64,000 bases of DNA from Odontocerum albicorne (taxonomy: Eukaryota; Arthropoda; Insecta; Trichoptera; Odontoceridae): NCBI GenBank assembly GCA_949825065.1, contig OX463848.1, positions 30,633,549 through 30,697,548 of the forward strand, written 5' to 3'. Positions 1 to 10,494 of the stretch are shown one piece after another. Numbering within the stretch: position 1 is the first letter of the stretch; every line of letters begins with the position of its first letter. The notes below the pieces were generated by a model that did not search any database, was not told the origin of the DNA, and saw only the letters and a program-made list of their open reading frames with translations. The position numbers and the translations under genes are program-made.

Positions 1-290
1 ACAACTTGTAATTAATATAAATTTTTAAATGTTACGCCAAGGTAGAACATCTGAACTGAATGTCACGACACTTACGTCAAGTTAAAATTACTGGATATCG
101 AAAATATACCATAACGCCTTGGGACTTGTATGAAATATCTTGGCTAAATCTGGCTGCTGAATATAAGGCCCATATCTGGAATTTTGAATTCATCACTCCG
201 TATTCACGTCGTTCTTTTCTATCCATGCCGCTAGACACTGAAATTAGTTATAGACTACGTAAAATCTCATCCTCGTTGACGTTTTAAACT
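1..290. other. No gene recognised; unclassified AT-rich sequence
   Basis: An open frame of 75 codons runs from 60 to 287 on the plus strand, but its residues match no family I know and there is no splice or promoter context. I see nothing else here. Confidence 0.5.
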
Positions 291-590
291 GCGACTTCAC
301 ATTTCACATTTCTCTTCAACGACGAAATATGTTTCTCCATTAATCTTATTTTCTCGTCCTTTCTCATCTTCCTTTTCCTTTCCCAGTATTTGGTAATATT
401 TACAAATATTTGGTTTTTTTAATGCTTTAAGTATATATTAAAGTTTTTTTTTAAATAATGTTGTAGCCTTTCACTTATCAATTGGCACTTATCTGCGTAA
501 CTCTTGTCTGGTTGATTGAAAGAGATTGCCATATGGCAATACGCTTGTCATTTGCATATTTTACAATAAAGTGCAAATAAATATACCTAG
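291..590 (+). repeat. Dispersed repeat with a SINE-1-like 3-prime module (copy 1)
   Basis: This stretch is similar, block by block, to 45720-46035: a pyrimidine-rich run, the motif gacgaaat.tgttt.tcca, a T-rich stretch, then agattgcc..tggcaata and a tail with acaataaagt. The last part resembles the 3-prime third of SINE-1 (ctggttggttggaagagattgcc). It may be the 3-prime end of the LINE that mobilises SINE-1, or a relic sharing that tail. Class unknown. Confidence 0.45.
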
Positions 591-1232
591 GATGGGAGGA
601 CGCATCTTATACCGGTTCATATTTTGCAGTTATGAAATCATAAAATACTGCAATGTTACTTTGTAACAACTTTGTGAAAAACATATAACTAAATCTTTCA
701 AAAATACGTTCAGAGGTCTGAGTGAGAATAAATTCCCTTTTATTCACTATTGGAAATAAATGTCGAAATCTTTATCAAGCTATATAAAATAAAATTATAA
801 TTGAGCAAAATAATTTCTTAAAAATACCTGATTATTTCTGAAAAATGCCTAATTAGTAAGTCCATCAAATCGTGATTTATTATAATTTCTTAGTTTCACA
901 AGTCCAGGTTCCCTTGAATTCCCATGGGCCCTTGGCTACGTAGGTATCCCGCACTGTGGGATGAGAAGTCATGATTTTCCCAAATAGTAGGTGAGGTACG
1001 CCTACCTGCCTAGTCCACACTACCTTTACTTACTGATGTTTCTCCCTCCCACCTAACCCGTTCAGCCTCAGACAAAATCAACTTAACTTTTTTTTATTTG
1101 GTGTAAAAAAAATTATTAACTGTCGAATTATTTCAGCATTTACTTCCTTAAAATTGATGATATGGGGATAATGTTCATGGATTATGTGGCATTGTGAAGC
1201 TGGAAGATATGTCACTAATTAACTAGGTCATG
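591..1232. other. No gene recognised
   Basis: AT-rich sequence with one less AT-rich patch at about 898-1065 that I cannot assign. No open frame, splice signal or recognisable repeat. Confidence 0.4.
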
Positions 1233-1444
1233 GACGACTTCTGTGGCTTAGTTTAAATACAAATGTCTTCCTACACGGACTTCGTGGGTTCGATTCAAGT
1301 TGGTACTTAGATTGTTTAAAAAAGTGTTGTTTGATTTTCACTTAAAGCTTGTTTAACACTTTTCTGATTGGTTGGAATATATAGCTTCATGGCAATACAT
1401 TCATTGGATTGTACTGTATACAACGAAAGTGTAATACAATACAT
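1233..1444 (+). repeat. SINE-1 copy (tRNA-derived), near full length
   Basis: The head gacgacttctgtggcttag is an RNA polymerase III A-box-like tRNA start and gggttcgattc a B box. The body has the family landmarks: ttcacttaaagc, a tctgattggttgga block, then gtactgtatacaacgaaag and the tail gtaatacaatac. The tail is made of AATAC-like units rather than poly(A). The same body recurs in about 19 places in this window. Confidence 0.85.
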
Positions 1445-1692
1445 TATCATTGATGACAAATATTTGTAAATGATTGGTTTTAACCATATAAGATTTCACT
1501 GAATTTTATCATTTAGCATCCAAACATTTAAAAATTGTTTGAAATATGTTATACAAAAAGTCGTTTAGAATTACATTTCTTTTAAATTACTGGGCATAGC
1601 CACTGACTGACTTCGAACGATTTTCATATATAAATTCTAGCGAATTATTCAAAAGTCTTATTAATCCTCGAATAGTTTTAAATCGTTATATA
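1445..1692. other. No gene recognised
   Basis: AT-rich spacer between two SINEs; nothing recognised. Confidence 0.4.
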
Positions 1693-2024
1693 GACGATCT
1701 TCGTAGCCTAGATGTTTAGGCGCTTGAATTCCATCTGAGGGTTATGGATTCGATTCTCGATAGCAGTCGAAAATAAAAAAAAGGGTTACAGTCTGATAAA
1801 AGAGTTCGCCTGGTAACAATACTAACACGCGCTAGATTTGTACGAATGTTGTTGTCTCTTCAAATGCGGGGTAGTATTTTTAACACATGCGATGACGAAC
1901 CACGGTTCCGTGCCTACTCCAGAGGCTCTAAACCCGGAAGCTTGATTAATTAAGTTGGGCTAAATAAAATGTTGTCACATTGCCACATCAATTAAGATGT
2001 GTTGAAGAGTTACCATACGATTGA
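1693..2024 (+). repeat. SINE-2 copy (second tRNA-derived family)
   Basis: A degenerate tRNA-like head (gacgatcttcgtagcctag, B-box-like ggattcgattctcg) is followed by a body unlike SINE-1: agttcgcctggtaacaatac, acacgcgcta, a gttccgtgcctactccag block, aacccg.aag, and the end gttgaagag..accatacga. The body is shared with 34038-34334, 53980-54278 and the minus-strand copies at 14471 and 5822. Confidence 0.75.
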
Positions 2025-2919
2025 AAAAATAACCTACTCAAAAACTGTGTTTAAAAATGGTTATACCATCTTAAACATGTTTCAATGACTATGGTATTTT
2101 TTTTATAACTAAGAACAATACTTACTATTTGTAAAAAATTAATTCTTAATTTAAAAAATAAACACCTATTTCTGAGACATGTGTACAATATGACATTTTA
2201 TATTTTATCTAGTAATAATGGGGTTAAACAAAATTTCGTGAAAATTCGTGCTGACCTTTTGCCGTTCCACGGACAGAGGGGCAGAGGTTCATGGCAGGTG
2301 GCTCTGGTCCTATGAGGCGCTGAATCGGTGGACTGAGGTTGGAACTTGGTGTGACCCCTGGATTCAAATTCATTCTTTTTCGGATAATTACATGCCCAAC
2401 TAAAAGGAGCCATTACCGTCTCACGTTTGGTTTTGTCTTACTACGCAATATACGTTGAACCAGAGCCTGTCTTAGTGTTTCACAAACCACGGAACCACTC
2501 GAAACAACTAATATTCTAACTAACTAAAAGTACATAGGTATAAGAAGTTATTTGATTACGTTAAACCTGTTTCAAATGTAAAATAAAATAAATAAACCGT
2601 CAAAAAAGCACTTAATGACAGCCCTTTTTGGGAGGTTTTTCTCAAAATTTATGATTGTATATGAATATTACATACAAACACTATAATACACCTAAAGCCG
2701 ACTGCGTTTCTATCATATCGAAAGATTTACAAAGGTTTCTTTGTAGCTCGTCTTCACTTGGTAAGCTTTCTGTGGATTTCTTATCAAATATGTTTTTCTG
2801 AACATATGCTGATGCGGGGCCGTACCTAATCTGACAGACGCAGTCAATATCTTTGTATCCCTAGACTCAATTTATCTATATTTATTTTGTCATGCTTTTG
2901 ATGTCAGTAATAGTGGGTA
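2025..2919. other. No gene recognised
   Basis: AT-rich sequence. A less AT-rich patch at 2250-2370 has no recognised identity. At 2555-2599 (plus) the run gttaaacctgtttcaaatg followed by AATAAA-type repeats resembles the 3-prime tail of the LINE family seen at 40921 and 38276. Confidence 0.4.
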
Positions 2920-3050
2920 GTATTGCTGCACGGTAACAAACTGGACTTTCGTACTGAAGGTCGCCGGTGGTTCGAGCCCCGCTTTGTGCTGCATTTTTCG
3001 AATGACACAAGTGTTTTTCCGCCTAGTACTCGGGGGTATAAGGATATGAC
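2920..3050 (+). repeat. SINE-3 head fragment (third tRNA-derived family)
   Basis: An A-box-like tgctgcacggtaacaaactg and B-box-like ggtggttcgagcccc are followed by aatgacacaagtg and tactcgggggtataagga. The same blocks occur in reverse orientation in the longer copies at 23855-24222 and 35121-35464. The 3-prime part is missing here. Confidence 0.7.
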
Positions 3051-3083
3051 TTAAATCCTATGACCTATGACTTCAATCCTATA

Positions 3084-3430
3084 AAGGGTCTTTCAAATTG
3101 GGCGGTTTTTTTTAATTCTTGGAAAAAACATAGATGGCGTCGCCAACTTGCCTGGGTCTTGTGATATTTGAGAAGTATAATGTATGACATTTATAAAAAT
3201 GGAGTCGTATACAATACAACAACGCGTTCAAATAGTTGAATTATTTTATGTATTGTAATCTCCGGAAACGGTGATGTTAATTGGCCACCAAAACCATGTG
3301 ATCTGACACCGCTGGACTATTTGCTCTGGGGTTGCGTGAAAAGCCAGGTCTATAAGAATGACGCTAAATCAATTCCTGAGCTGAAGGACGAAATTATTCG
3401 CGTTATTGATGAGTTGATTTGAGCAATTCT
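3084..3430 (+). mobile_element. Tc1/mariner deletion derivative, 3-prime truncated
   Basis: The element begins after a TA at 3082-3083 with a terminal repeat (aagggtctttcaaattgggc) shared with both ends of the copy at 44535-45081. It keeps a short transposase N terminus (start at 3200, MESYTIQQRVQ, about 17 codons). This is joined by a large internal deletion to the C-terminal third of a DDD-type Tc1/mariner transposase, recognisable as CDLTPLDY.LWG.VKSQVY (3297-3358). The deletion junction (ttatgtattgtaatctccgg, about 3246-3265) is identical in the other copy. The right terminus is lost near 3430. Not autonomous. Confidence 0.8.
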
Positions 3431-3566
3431 GTAAGTTTCAGTAGCCCATCAGGGACCGGGTCCTGTTAGCTATGTCAAATATGGATTTTGTACATTTCAT
3501 CTTTCCTAGATCTTTTCTTCTTTACTAGATCTATATAGGAATTTCTATATAGGAAAGACAGGAAGG

Positions 3567-3881
3567 AATTTCTATATAGGAAAGACAGGAAGATCTTTTG
3601 AAAAGAGATTTCGTGAACACAAATCCGCCTTAACAAATCCTCTAATTTATTCTGAAATGGCTAATCATTGTCACCGTGAGAATCATACTTTTTCTATCGA
3701 TGATGCCAAATTCTTACATATTAGTGGCAACGGAAATAAATTGGACAGATTAGAGGCCCTAGAAATTTCTAAGTCAGTATACCGATCGGAATATCTGTTG
3801 AACAGTTATTTCCCCAAAATCTCCCCGCTCTTGGCCGAAATTATCCCTAGCCTTCCTCACCCCCCAGCTTCCAACCGTTGA
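3567..3881 (+). pseudogene. GIY-YIG endonuclease C-terminal fragment of a PLE
   Basis: The frame reads NFYIGKTGRSFEKR, then EH about 15 residues on and a conserved H.C/H region (ANHCHRENHTF), ending in a stop after about 104 codons. Penelope-like retroelements carry such a GIY-YIG nuclease downstream of their reverse transcriptase, where it nicks target DNA for priming. Here the YIG motif, the following Arg and the EH(K) region are present. The frame has no start of its own and the RT is absent, so this is a dead fragment. A close relative lies at 9560-9899 on the minus strand. I am confident of the family; activity is excluded by truncation. Confidence 0.8.
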
Positions 3882-3925
3882 AGCGTCTATATCGGTACCA
3901 GTTCGAACAGCATTTAGTCTTGTTT

Positions 3926-3982
3926 GCGCTCCCCTGAAGATGAGGTGAAAGCCTTGAAACCGGTAGGGTTATACCGTCACAA
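3926..3982 (+). ncRNA. Hammerhead-ribozyme-like motif in the PLE tail
   Basis: Conserved-core blocks appear in order: CTGAAGA (3934-3940), a weak stem II (GAGG/CCTT), GAAAC (3956-3960), a hairpin CGGTA..TACCG (3961-3976) and GTC (3976-3978). PLEs are known to carry hammerhead motifs. Stem I is not evident from the flanking bases, so self-cleavage is uncertain. Confidence 0.45.
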
Positions 3983-4080
3983 AAAAGTGAAATAAACAGT
4001 GTTTGTTAAAAATAAATTACAATGTATTTAAACCTCCACAACGTTAATGCCTTAACTATAAACAACATATTTACTAGATC

Positions 4081-4998
4081 ATTGGTCTTTCCTGTTGCTA
4101 TCCTTCCTCTCTTCAGTGGTCTACCTGGATGTCAGCTTCCAATCGGTTTGCTGTGCATAATAATATGGACGTATATATAATAAAAAAAATCCTACCCAAA
4201 AACACATTTTTTGGTTTATTTAAAATATTGAACGACCGTAGATCAATCTTGTATACACAAAAATATCAAGACTGTTAATTTCGTGGTTAAATTCCGTCTT
4301 GAAAAAAAAGTTTCACACAAAGTAGCTGGATGTTTTGTCAATTAATTGAAAACTATTGGATGTATCTTTTCTAAAACGAACCAACTTACAGCAGATTTTT
4401 TTTATATCGAATAAGCATACCTCAGTCCCGTACGTAGATATAGTGTTACATATTGGAAATATTTAATATTTGCGTTAATATGCGGTTTTCTGAAGATTTT
4501 TATACATTTCACATGTGTACATTGTTGATTCCGTTGCAATTCCAATTTTACAAAGTTCTGTGACTCACATATTTCTCGTGTGTGAGTTTCACATATTTCT
4601 CGAATGTGAATTTTTCTTCCCTTTTACGGTCCTGCGGTTATTCGTCTCGAAAGTTTGCAACATGCTGGTTGTTTTTGCTTTTGCTTCGAACCCATATTGG
4701 TATATTACATGCTTTGTATATTTTCACATCCTTATGTGTCTGGCGATTGTTTTATATTACGTATTTCGGACAATCGAATATAGTAGCAAATTTGTTGGGC
4801 TGGTCTTTAAAATACTCTTCATCGGAAGAAAAGTGTTTTACTTGTTTCAAATAATAATCATCTAGAAACGTTGATATCGCACCGGAGTTTAAAAAAATAT
4901 GGTAGTTTTGTCACCCAATATCTTATATTCTGGTTTATATAATTGTGAATAATTTGGTTTTTATAAGGAAAAACATTTTTGAATATTTATTTAAATCA
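4081..4998. other. No gene recognised
   Basis: AT-rich sequence. An open frame of 116 codons (4515-4865, plus) is hydrophobic and Phe/Ile-rich, as expected by chance in such DNA. It has no recognised domain. Confidence 0.4.
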
Positions 4999-5170
4999 AC
5001 GACCTCCATAGTCTAGTTGCTAAAATGCTTCCCAACCCGAAATTGAGATGTACGATCCAAAATGTTGGTACCAAATTTAAAAATATATTTTTGAGTTTGG
5101 TTTTTAAGTAAGTTCTTGATATCTTTCTGGTTGGTTGGTAGAGTATACAACGAAAGAGTAATACAATGCA
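4999..5170 (+). repeat. SINE-1 copy with internal deletion
   Basis: The head aacgacctccatagtctag and the linker ttggtacc are followed by tttctggttggttgg. It then jumps directly to tatacaacgaaagagtaata, so the central gattgccac..ggcaataa..gtactg block is missing. Confidence 0.75.
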
Positions 5171-5821
5171 ATTTAATAAATTTAAGAATATGACTTTAAG
5201 AACGTGACATAATTTTGAAGTGGATTAGTGACTTGTGAACTTGGGAGTTTTACTTGGCGTCTAACAGATTTAGTTAACTTTTAAGTTAAATAAACTTTTA
5301 AGTTAAAAAAACTTTTAAGACTTCAATACATAACGACTCGTATTTTTTTTCTAATCCATATGCATAATGAAGAGATTATTTTGGGTACAAGTTAAATAAA
5401 CTATTTTAATAAACTTTTTAATGCACTGCGAAGAATGCATGGGTTGATTATGTTTGACAAAATGTCATACTACGAACTGAGAATTGATGTAATATGTATA
5501 ATTTGAGATGTTTTCGTTATGTAGCTCGAATAAATGACGAGACAGACAACATATATAATGTGAATGTGAGTACTCTCTTAAAAGATAATGATTGTATGTT
5601 ACAAGAAAACGTGTATATTAAAAAAGTGCACGACAAAATGAGAGATCGGGGTATTTGTCGTTGGTGCCACCGGAGAAAACTGTGCAAGCTAATTGTGATA
5701 GTCATATCTCGTTTCATTGAATTTGTGGAACTTGAGAATTTGCAGTTTCACTGCGGCGTCTTTCTCTATTATATCCCCGGCTTTTCATTCATTAATACGG
5801 TACCTTACAATATCTCTGAAT
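5171..5821. other. No gene recognised
   Basis: AT-rich. A short run of cttttaagttaaa is repeated three times near 5278-5318. A 115-codon open frame at 5494-5841 (plus) has no recognised family and runs into the SINE-2 copy, so I do not call it a gene. Confidence 0.4.
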
Positions 5822-6229
5822 TGGTGATGTGGACATGTTGAAGAGCATAACTGGGATGCAACATTTTCGTCGGTCCTAATAATCTAGCCATTGGGTTAAG
5901 AATCATTGGATAAGGCAAGTAGTTCACATTGGAGAAGGCAAGTAGTTCACATTGAAGAAGGCAAGTAGTTCACATTGAAGAAGGCAAGTAGTTCACATTG
6001 GAGAAGACAAGTAGTTCACATTAGAGAAGGCAAGTAGCTCATAATTTGCGATTGTTCGTGTTTGAAATACTATCACACGTGGACAGGCACCAATACGCCT
6101 AGTGTGTGCGTTACTTTTTAACTAGATTTATACTCTTTCTTATTATTTTTTGAATACCATGGGGAATCGAAGCCGATACCCCTGGGTGAAAGACTATTGA
6201 CTTATCAACTAGGCCCCAGAGGTCGTCAA
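5822..6229 (-). repeat. SINE-2 copy with internal minisatellite expansion
   Basis: On the minus strand the tRNA head (gacctctggggcctagttg, B-box-like ggcttcgattccccatgg) is at 6140-6229. The SINE-2 body follows (tgtccacgtg, then the gaagagcataactggga region at 5840). Where other copies have the single cactggagtaggcac block, this one has a 23-bp unit repeated about 5.7 times. Confidence 0.7.
5912..6043. repeat. 23-bp minisatellite inside a SINE
   Basis: The unit aaggcaagtagttcacattg plus 3 bases (gaag/gag variants) is repeated about 5.7 times with one or two changes per unit. Confidence 0.9.
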
Positions 6230-7028
6230 AATATTTGGTAATTTATTAGTAGAGTTGTACGTCATTTCGGCAGATCTAAGAAAATATCACTCTTAAAACA
6301 GGCTCAGTGTGTTGAAGAGTAGAGTCGCCACTGGCGGGTCTCCGTGTTTTAAATTTAATTGGCTGCCAGTAAATAATATTCGAGGCCCATAAACTCTCGA
6401 TAATTGGAAGTGTTTTGAATTGCTGGTGCTTCGTCCCTTGCCATACTCGATATTCAGGTACATAATCTATATCAGTGAAATGAAGCCTATTTTATATTGT
6501 TCTGCCATGGATGATTCAAACGAAAATTATTTATCGGTACATATCTTTGACGGCAGACAGATTACTGACATTCGTGTTACGCTAGATTATGCAAAAAATG
6601 TGCTGTTCATTTACATAGAGGGTGTTCGATTCCCGTGAAAACTTTAAAGATTGGATGGTTAGCAACCAGCTATTATATCTGGTAGCAATTACGATATATG
6701 TTATGGGTACGTTACCACAATTGCATTCATAGTCTATAAATAAAGTACCGTAACACACTACTGAAAGGCAGTTGAGGGGGCTGACTGACAAGAGACTGGG
6801 GCTGTTCCGTGAAAAATATCGATGCATGTATTTTAGTTATTTATTCTTTTAGGAACATTGTTACATATGTTACATCTTATTTTTTGGATTCATGATACAA
6901 CATTGTTTTTAATATAACATAAGATAAGTTAATATAAATACTTAAAATTATTGATAAAATTATATAAAATTGATATTAGACTGATCTGAAGATATAATAA
7001 AACCTAAGTAGAAATATTTTTTTAAAAA
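6230..7028. other. No gene recognised
   Basis: Open frames at 6420-6638 (plus) and 6582-6827 (minus) overlap and match no family I know. A B-box-like gggtgttcgattcccg at 6620 hints at another tRNA-related repeat fragment. Nothing else is supported. Confidence 0.35.
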
Positions 7029-7262
7029 TTAATATTATATTTATAAAGAATGTATATTTAAGTTCGATATACATATGTATGGTGTATATTAATATTATAT
7101 TTATAAAGAATGTATATTTAAGTTCGATATACATATGTATGGTGTATATTAATATTATATTTATAAAGAACGTATATTTAAGTTCGATATACATATGTAT
7201 GGTGTATATTAATGTTATATTTATAAAGAATGTATATTTAAGTTCGATATACATATGTATAT
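7029..7262. repeat. 60-bp tandem repeat, about 4 copies
   Basis: Four nearly identical 60-bp units (containing ttaagttcgatatacatatg) follow one another with a single substitution in some units. Because 60 is a multiple of 3, long open frames appear on both strands (7079-7327 plus, 6976-7272 minus). These are by-products of the repeat. Confidence 0.95.
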
Positions 7263-7602
7263 TGTTGTTCAAAATATTACCGAAATTTTGTCAAATACAC
7301 TTATGTAACAGTGGAACATATATTTAAAATTTTATGGAGGAAAAAAAACTTGTATGATCGATTTAATTGTCCCATCAATGCGTTAATCAAAACTTTTGAT
7401 TAAAAAAAATATATTAATTATTCTAACGTACATTAGTATTAAATAATTTAAATATATTTTGAAGCAAAAAGCTTATGAATCTTAATTACGGGCTTATGGT
7501 ATTGCTATATATCATTCAAAATCCGGTGGGCTTATTGATATATGAATATCAATTTCAATATTTACTATACATCAGTTTAATTCCATGAAATATTTGATTC
7601 AA
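7263..7602. other. No gene recognised
   Basis: Very AT-rich spacer; nothing seen. Confidence 0.5.
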
Positions 7603-7920
7603 TGGCGTTTGCATTATATATCTGTTTTGTCAGTCTTTTTTCATTCATTCGTTCCACATGCCCAAACCATCTCAGCGTGCTGTTTCAGTTCACATTCATC
7701 CCTCATCACTTTATTCCGTATTCTGTCATACACTGTCCCTCAATGTATTCTTCTCAATGCATGCATTTCTAATGTTTATTCAGCTCTTCTCAACCATTTT
7801 CAGGTCCACGTTTCACTCCCATACAACAAAGCTGGCACCAAAATACTATTGTGGACTATAATCTTAGCAGATTTTGATATAGTTTGGTTCAACTATAAAT
7901 ATATGTTTAAATGCCTCATT
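7603..7920 (-). mobile_element. RTE-like LINE fragment (subfamily A)
   Basis: Reading the minus strand gives remnants of the LINE ORF2 C-terminal region: HNSILVPALL..., then a stretch like ALRRIHG.V...I.NEVIRDEC and LRWFGHV. It is frameshifted and interrupted. It aligns with 31790-32223 (best copy), 39455-39995 and 63755-63963. Confidence 0.75.
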
Positions 7921-8957
7921 AACTTTGTTTCCTATCACAATAAGCTGTTTATAAATAAACCCGTCGTCACAATAATATGAATCAAAACCTTAATTAAAAA
8001 AATATACCTATCAAAATTGGTGAAATTAGATTTATCTTGGTTCGTTCCTGATTTGATTTAAAATGAATATTTCGTTGTACTCTTGTAATATCTATACTTA
8101 AAATGTATTCAATATCTTTAAATACCTATTTTTAGCCTTCCCAACCGTCTAAATCTTCCACGGTCAATCAGCGCGTCTCACGCAGTTGGCTCGTGTCGAT
8201 TACCTGTTGCACTAAATCCACATTCAGCAGGTATCTGTGTGTCGCGAGTGGCACTTCCTTCCATCTATTGTTGCTGGCCTCGACTGGGCGACAATACCGA
8301 CAACCGTTATATTTTAACTACTCTCCAAACTAACAATACCTTCGAATGTGGCAAAAAACGTTGAAAAGTAAATAGATTTTAATAGCCACGCCTATTTTGT
8401 TACTTATCTGCAATACGAAACATATTGACACTAACATCATTAAGTATTTTTCTTACATTTTGAACAATATGAATTAGCACTCATAATATAAAATTAATTC
8501 GATACGCTTAAAAATATCCAATCCACATTTAATCTGTTCTGAGATAATTGAGAAAATATCTCGCTACTTTCTTGATACTTTAAGACGTAATTTAATATAA
8601 AATTCTCATTACTACTTAATGTTTTGTAGTAGGGCGTTGTATTTGGGCTGCAACACAGATAATGTCGTCAAACGGAGCAGCGGATGAAGGCGGTACCGTC
8701 GGGACCATGTGATATATTGTGCAGTGACAGAATTTCATACATTGCGGCACATGGATTACCGCAGGACACCACATGCCAGGAAGGTCACCTAAAAGGTGAA
8801 TAGACCGCTGGTGCTCACCCTCACACGAATAGTTTGAGTAATAAACAAATCCAAAATCAACATAAAAAAACAACGGAAAAGATATTTTTGCAGATACTGG
8901 ATGAATACACGCTTTTTTTACATATAAAATAAATCATAAATGCTTGTGTATATTATT
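7921..8957. other. No gene recognised
   Basis: AT-rich with two less AT-rich patches, 8140-8300 and 8630-8830. An open frame at 8616-8873 (minus, 85 codons) covers the second but has no recognised domain. Confidence 0.4.
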
Positions 8958-9905
8958 TATAGTTAAGGCATTAACACTATGGTGGTTTAAAGACATTGTT
9001 ATTTGTTTAGTCAAACACTGTTTATTCCACTTTATATATGTTAAGGGTATAACCCTACCGGTTTTAAGGTTTCATCTTATCATCAAGGGAGTACATAAAA
9101 TACTCAGTTATGTTCAAACTGGTATTAACATACACGCTTCTAAATGTGAAAATTCGGGTAGGGGATTGTGGGTGAAGGGAGACATGAAACAACTTCACCC
9201 ATCCCATTCAGACATCCCAACTCATTGTCTGCGAAGACTATTGGGGTCAGCTTCCATAAAGTTTCGGTTTGTTTGACTGAGTTTTTATCCACCGATTGTC
9301 ATCGGACGTGGAACCAGAGTGGCCCAGCTAACTAGGGCTGTATCCGCTGTCATTGGTCATGTAATGACCCATTATCGGATTAATCTAATGAGCCTGGATA
9401 CCCATTAGTGATGGTGTATGTGACTAGTACCCGAATATGTCGAGTTGCCACACCCACCATTTGTGAGCCGCCGCTAACATGCGGACAGACGCTCACTGTT
9501 TCTCCCTTTAGCCGAACTTTTGGGATTCCCCGACGGATTGGTTACCATCAACTTCACCCTCAAGTCCGTTGCCCGTTGTTGAATTTATTTCCGTTACTAC
9601 TGATAAGCAAGAATTTGGCATCATCGATAGAAAATGTGAGATTTTCTCGGTGACAATGAGTAACTATTTCAGAATAAATTAGAGGATTCATTACAGCGGA
9701 TTTGTGCTCACAAAGTCTCTTTTCAAAAAACCTTCCTGTCTTTCCTATATAGAAATTATTGCAGTCAGTACGTAAAAGTTTATACATACCTCTATTGCTA
9801 AGTATTCCATTGTGTTTCCCGTTAAATAGGAGTTTCCGGCGATTGAAATTAGTGTAAAAGGCTGGCTTAACACGACTTGGATTTTTTGTTATTTCGTATG
9901 TTATA
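8958..9905 (-). mobile_element. Penelope-like element, copy D, 5-prime truncated
   Basis: On the minus strand this runs from the end of the PLE reverse transcriptase/linker (from about 9899) through a GIY-YIG domain, then about 450 bp of untranslated or foreign sequence. It ends in the family tail (ttccactt..ataaacagtgtttg, ccatagtgttaatgcctta) at 8958-9060. A degraded hammerhead-like block lies at 9045-9095. It is the longest PLE copy here and the only one that retains sequence upstream of GIY-YIG. Confidence 0.75.
9560..9899 (-). pseudogene. PLE linker and GIY-YIG endonuclease fragment
   Basis: The frame upstream of the Met at 9787 is open to about 9899 and reads KPAFYTNFNRRKLLF, then RGMYKLLRTDCNNFYIGKTG and a Cys/His-containing stretch (IVTHCHRENLTFSIDDAKF) before a stop. 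GMYKL..DC..FYIGKTGR is the PLE arrangement of a Cys-containing linker followed by GIY-YIG. It is about 80% identical by eye to 3567-3881 over the shared part. It is truncated at both ends, losing its C terminus about 20 residues after DDAKFL relative to copy A. Dead fragment. Confidence 0.75.
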
Positions 9906-10494
9906 TTTTTTATAAAAAGAACTTTGTTCCATTTATAGATATGCTTATAAGTGTCGTTAAACCTTTACTTGTATACGTTGTGAGGGTTGGGTCATTTTAA
10001 ACATAATGACGTTCATTAAATCTCTTATGAAAAAAAAATGTAAAGAATAACAGCTTTTATAGAAAACAATATTTTCAAGATACGATTCAACTAGTTAATA
10101 CCTACATGTTACTTATAACTAGATAACAATTTTTACAACTAATTATTTTTAAGAACAAGTCCATAATTCAATTCTATGACGTAAAACAATTATTAATGCT
10201 ACGTTTCAAACTGATTTAAATACAAGCGATGAAAAATCTCACATCACAGAACGATTTGTTTAGTTTTTCATCACTATTCAAATATTTTCACGCTAGACGC
10301 TAGAAAATGCAAATCTTTTGTTTTTTTGTAGACACTATACAATGGCGGGGCAATAATGTGGTCTACAAAAGACAATTTTAAAATCATTATGCAAGTTTAG
10401 TATGAAAAATAGCAATTGAAGTGGAGCTGTGATATTCTTCTGCTTCTTGATATAGATCTTGGATCTGTTTTGTTAAAAAAAAAAAGGGAAAATT
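9906..10494. other. No gene recognised
   Basis: AT-rich spacer; nothing recognised. Confidence 0.4.

Larger units (their letters stand above)
3532..4069 (+). mobile_element. Penelope-like element (PLE), 5-prime truncated, copy A
   Basis: The insertion is bracketed by an 11-bp direct repeat, tttactagatc (3521-3531 and 4070-4080), consistent with a target-site duplication. It contains the GIY-YIG endonuclease end of the PLE ORF (3567-3881), a hammerhead-like motif, and a 3-prime tail (gtgaaataaacagtgtttg, then cctccacaacgttaatgcc). That tail recurs at 39061-39232, 55251-55369 and, inverted, 8958-9040. A 26-bp stretch at 3541 is directly duplicated at the 5-prime edge. The reverse transcriptase part is missing. 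Confidence 0.8.

Noticed and set aside
5912..6043. CRISPR array
   Set aside because: Units are contiguous without unique spacers and lie inside a SINE in eukaryotic DNA.
7079..7327. 82-codon and 98-codon frames as genes
   Set aside because: They are products of the 60-bp tandem repeat.
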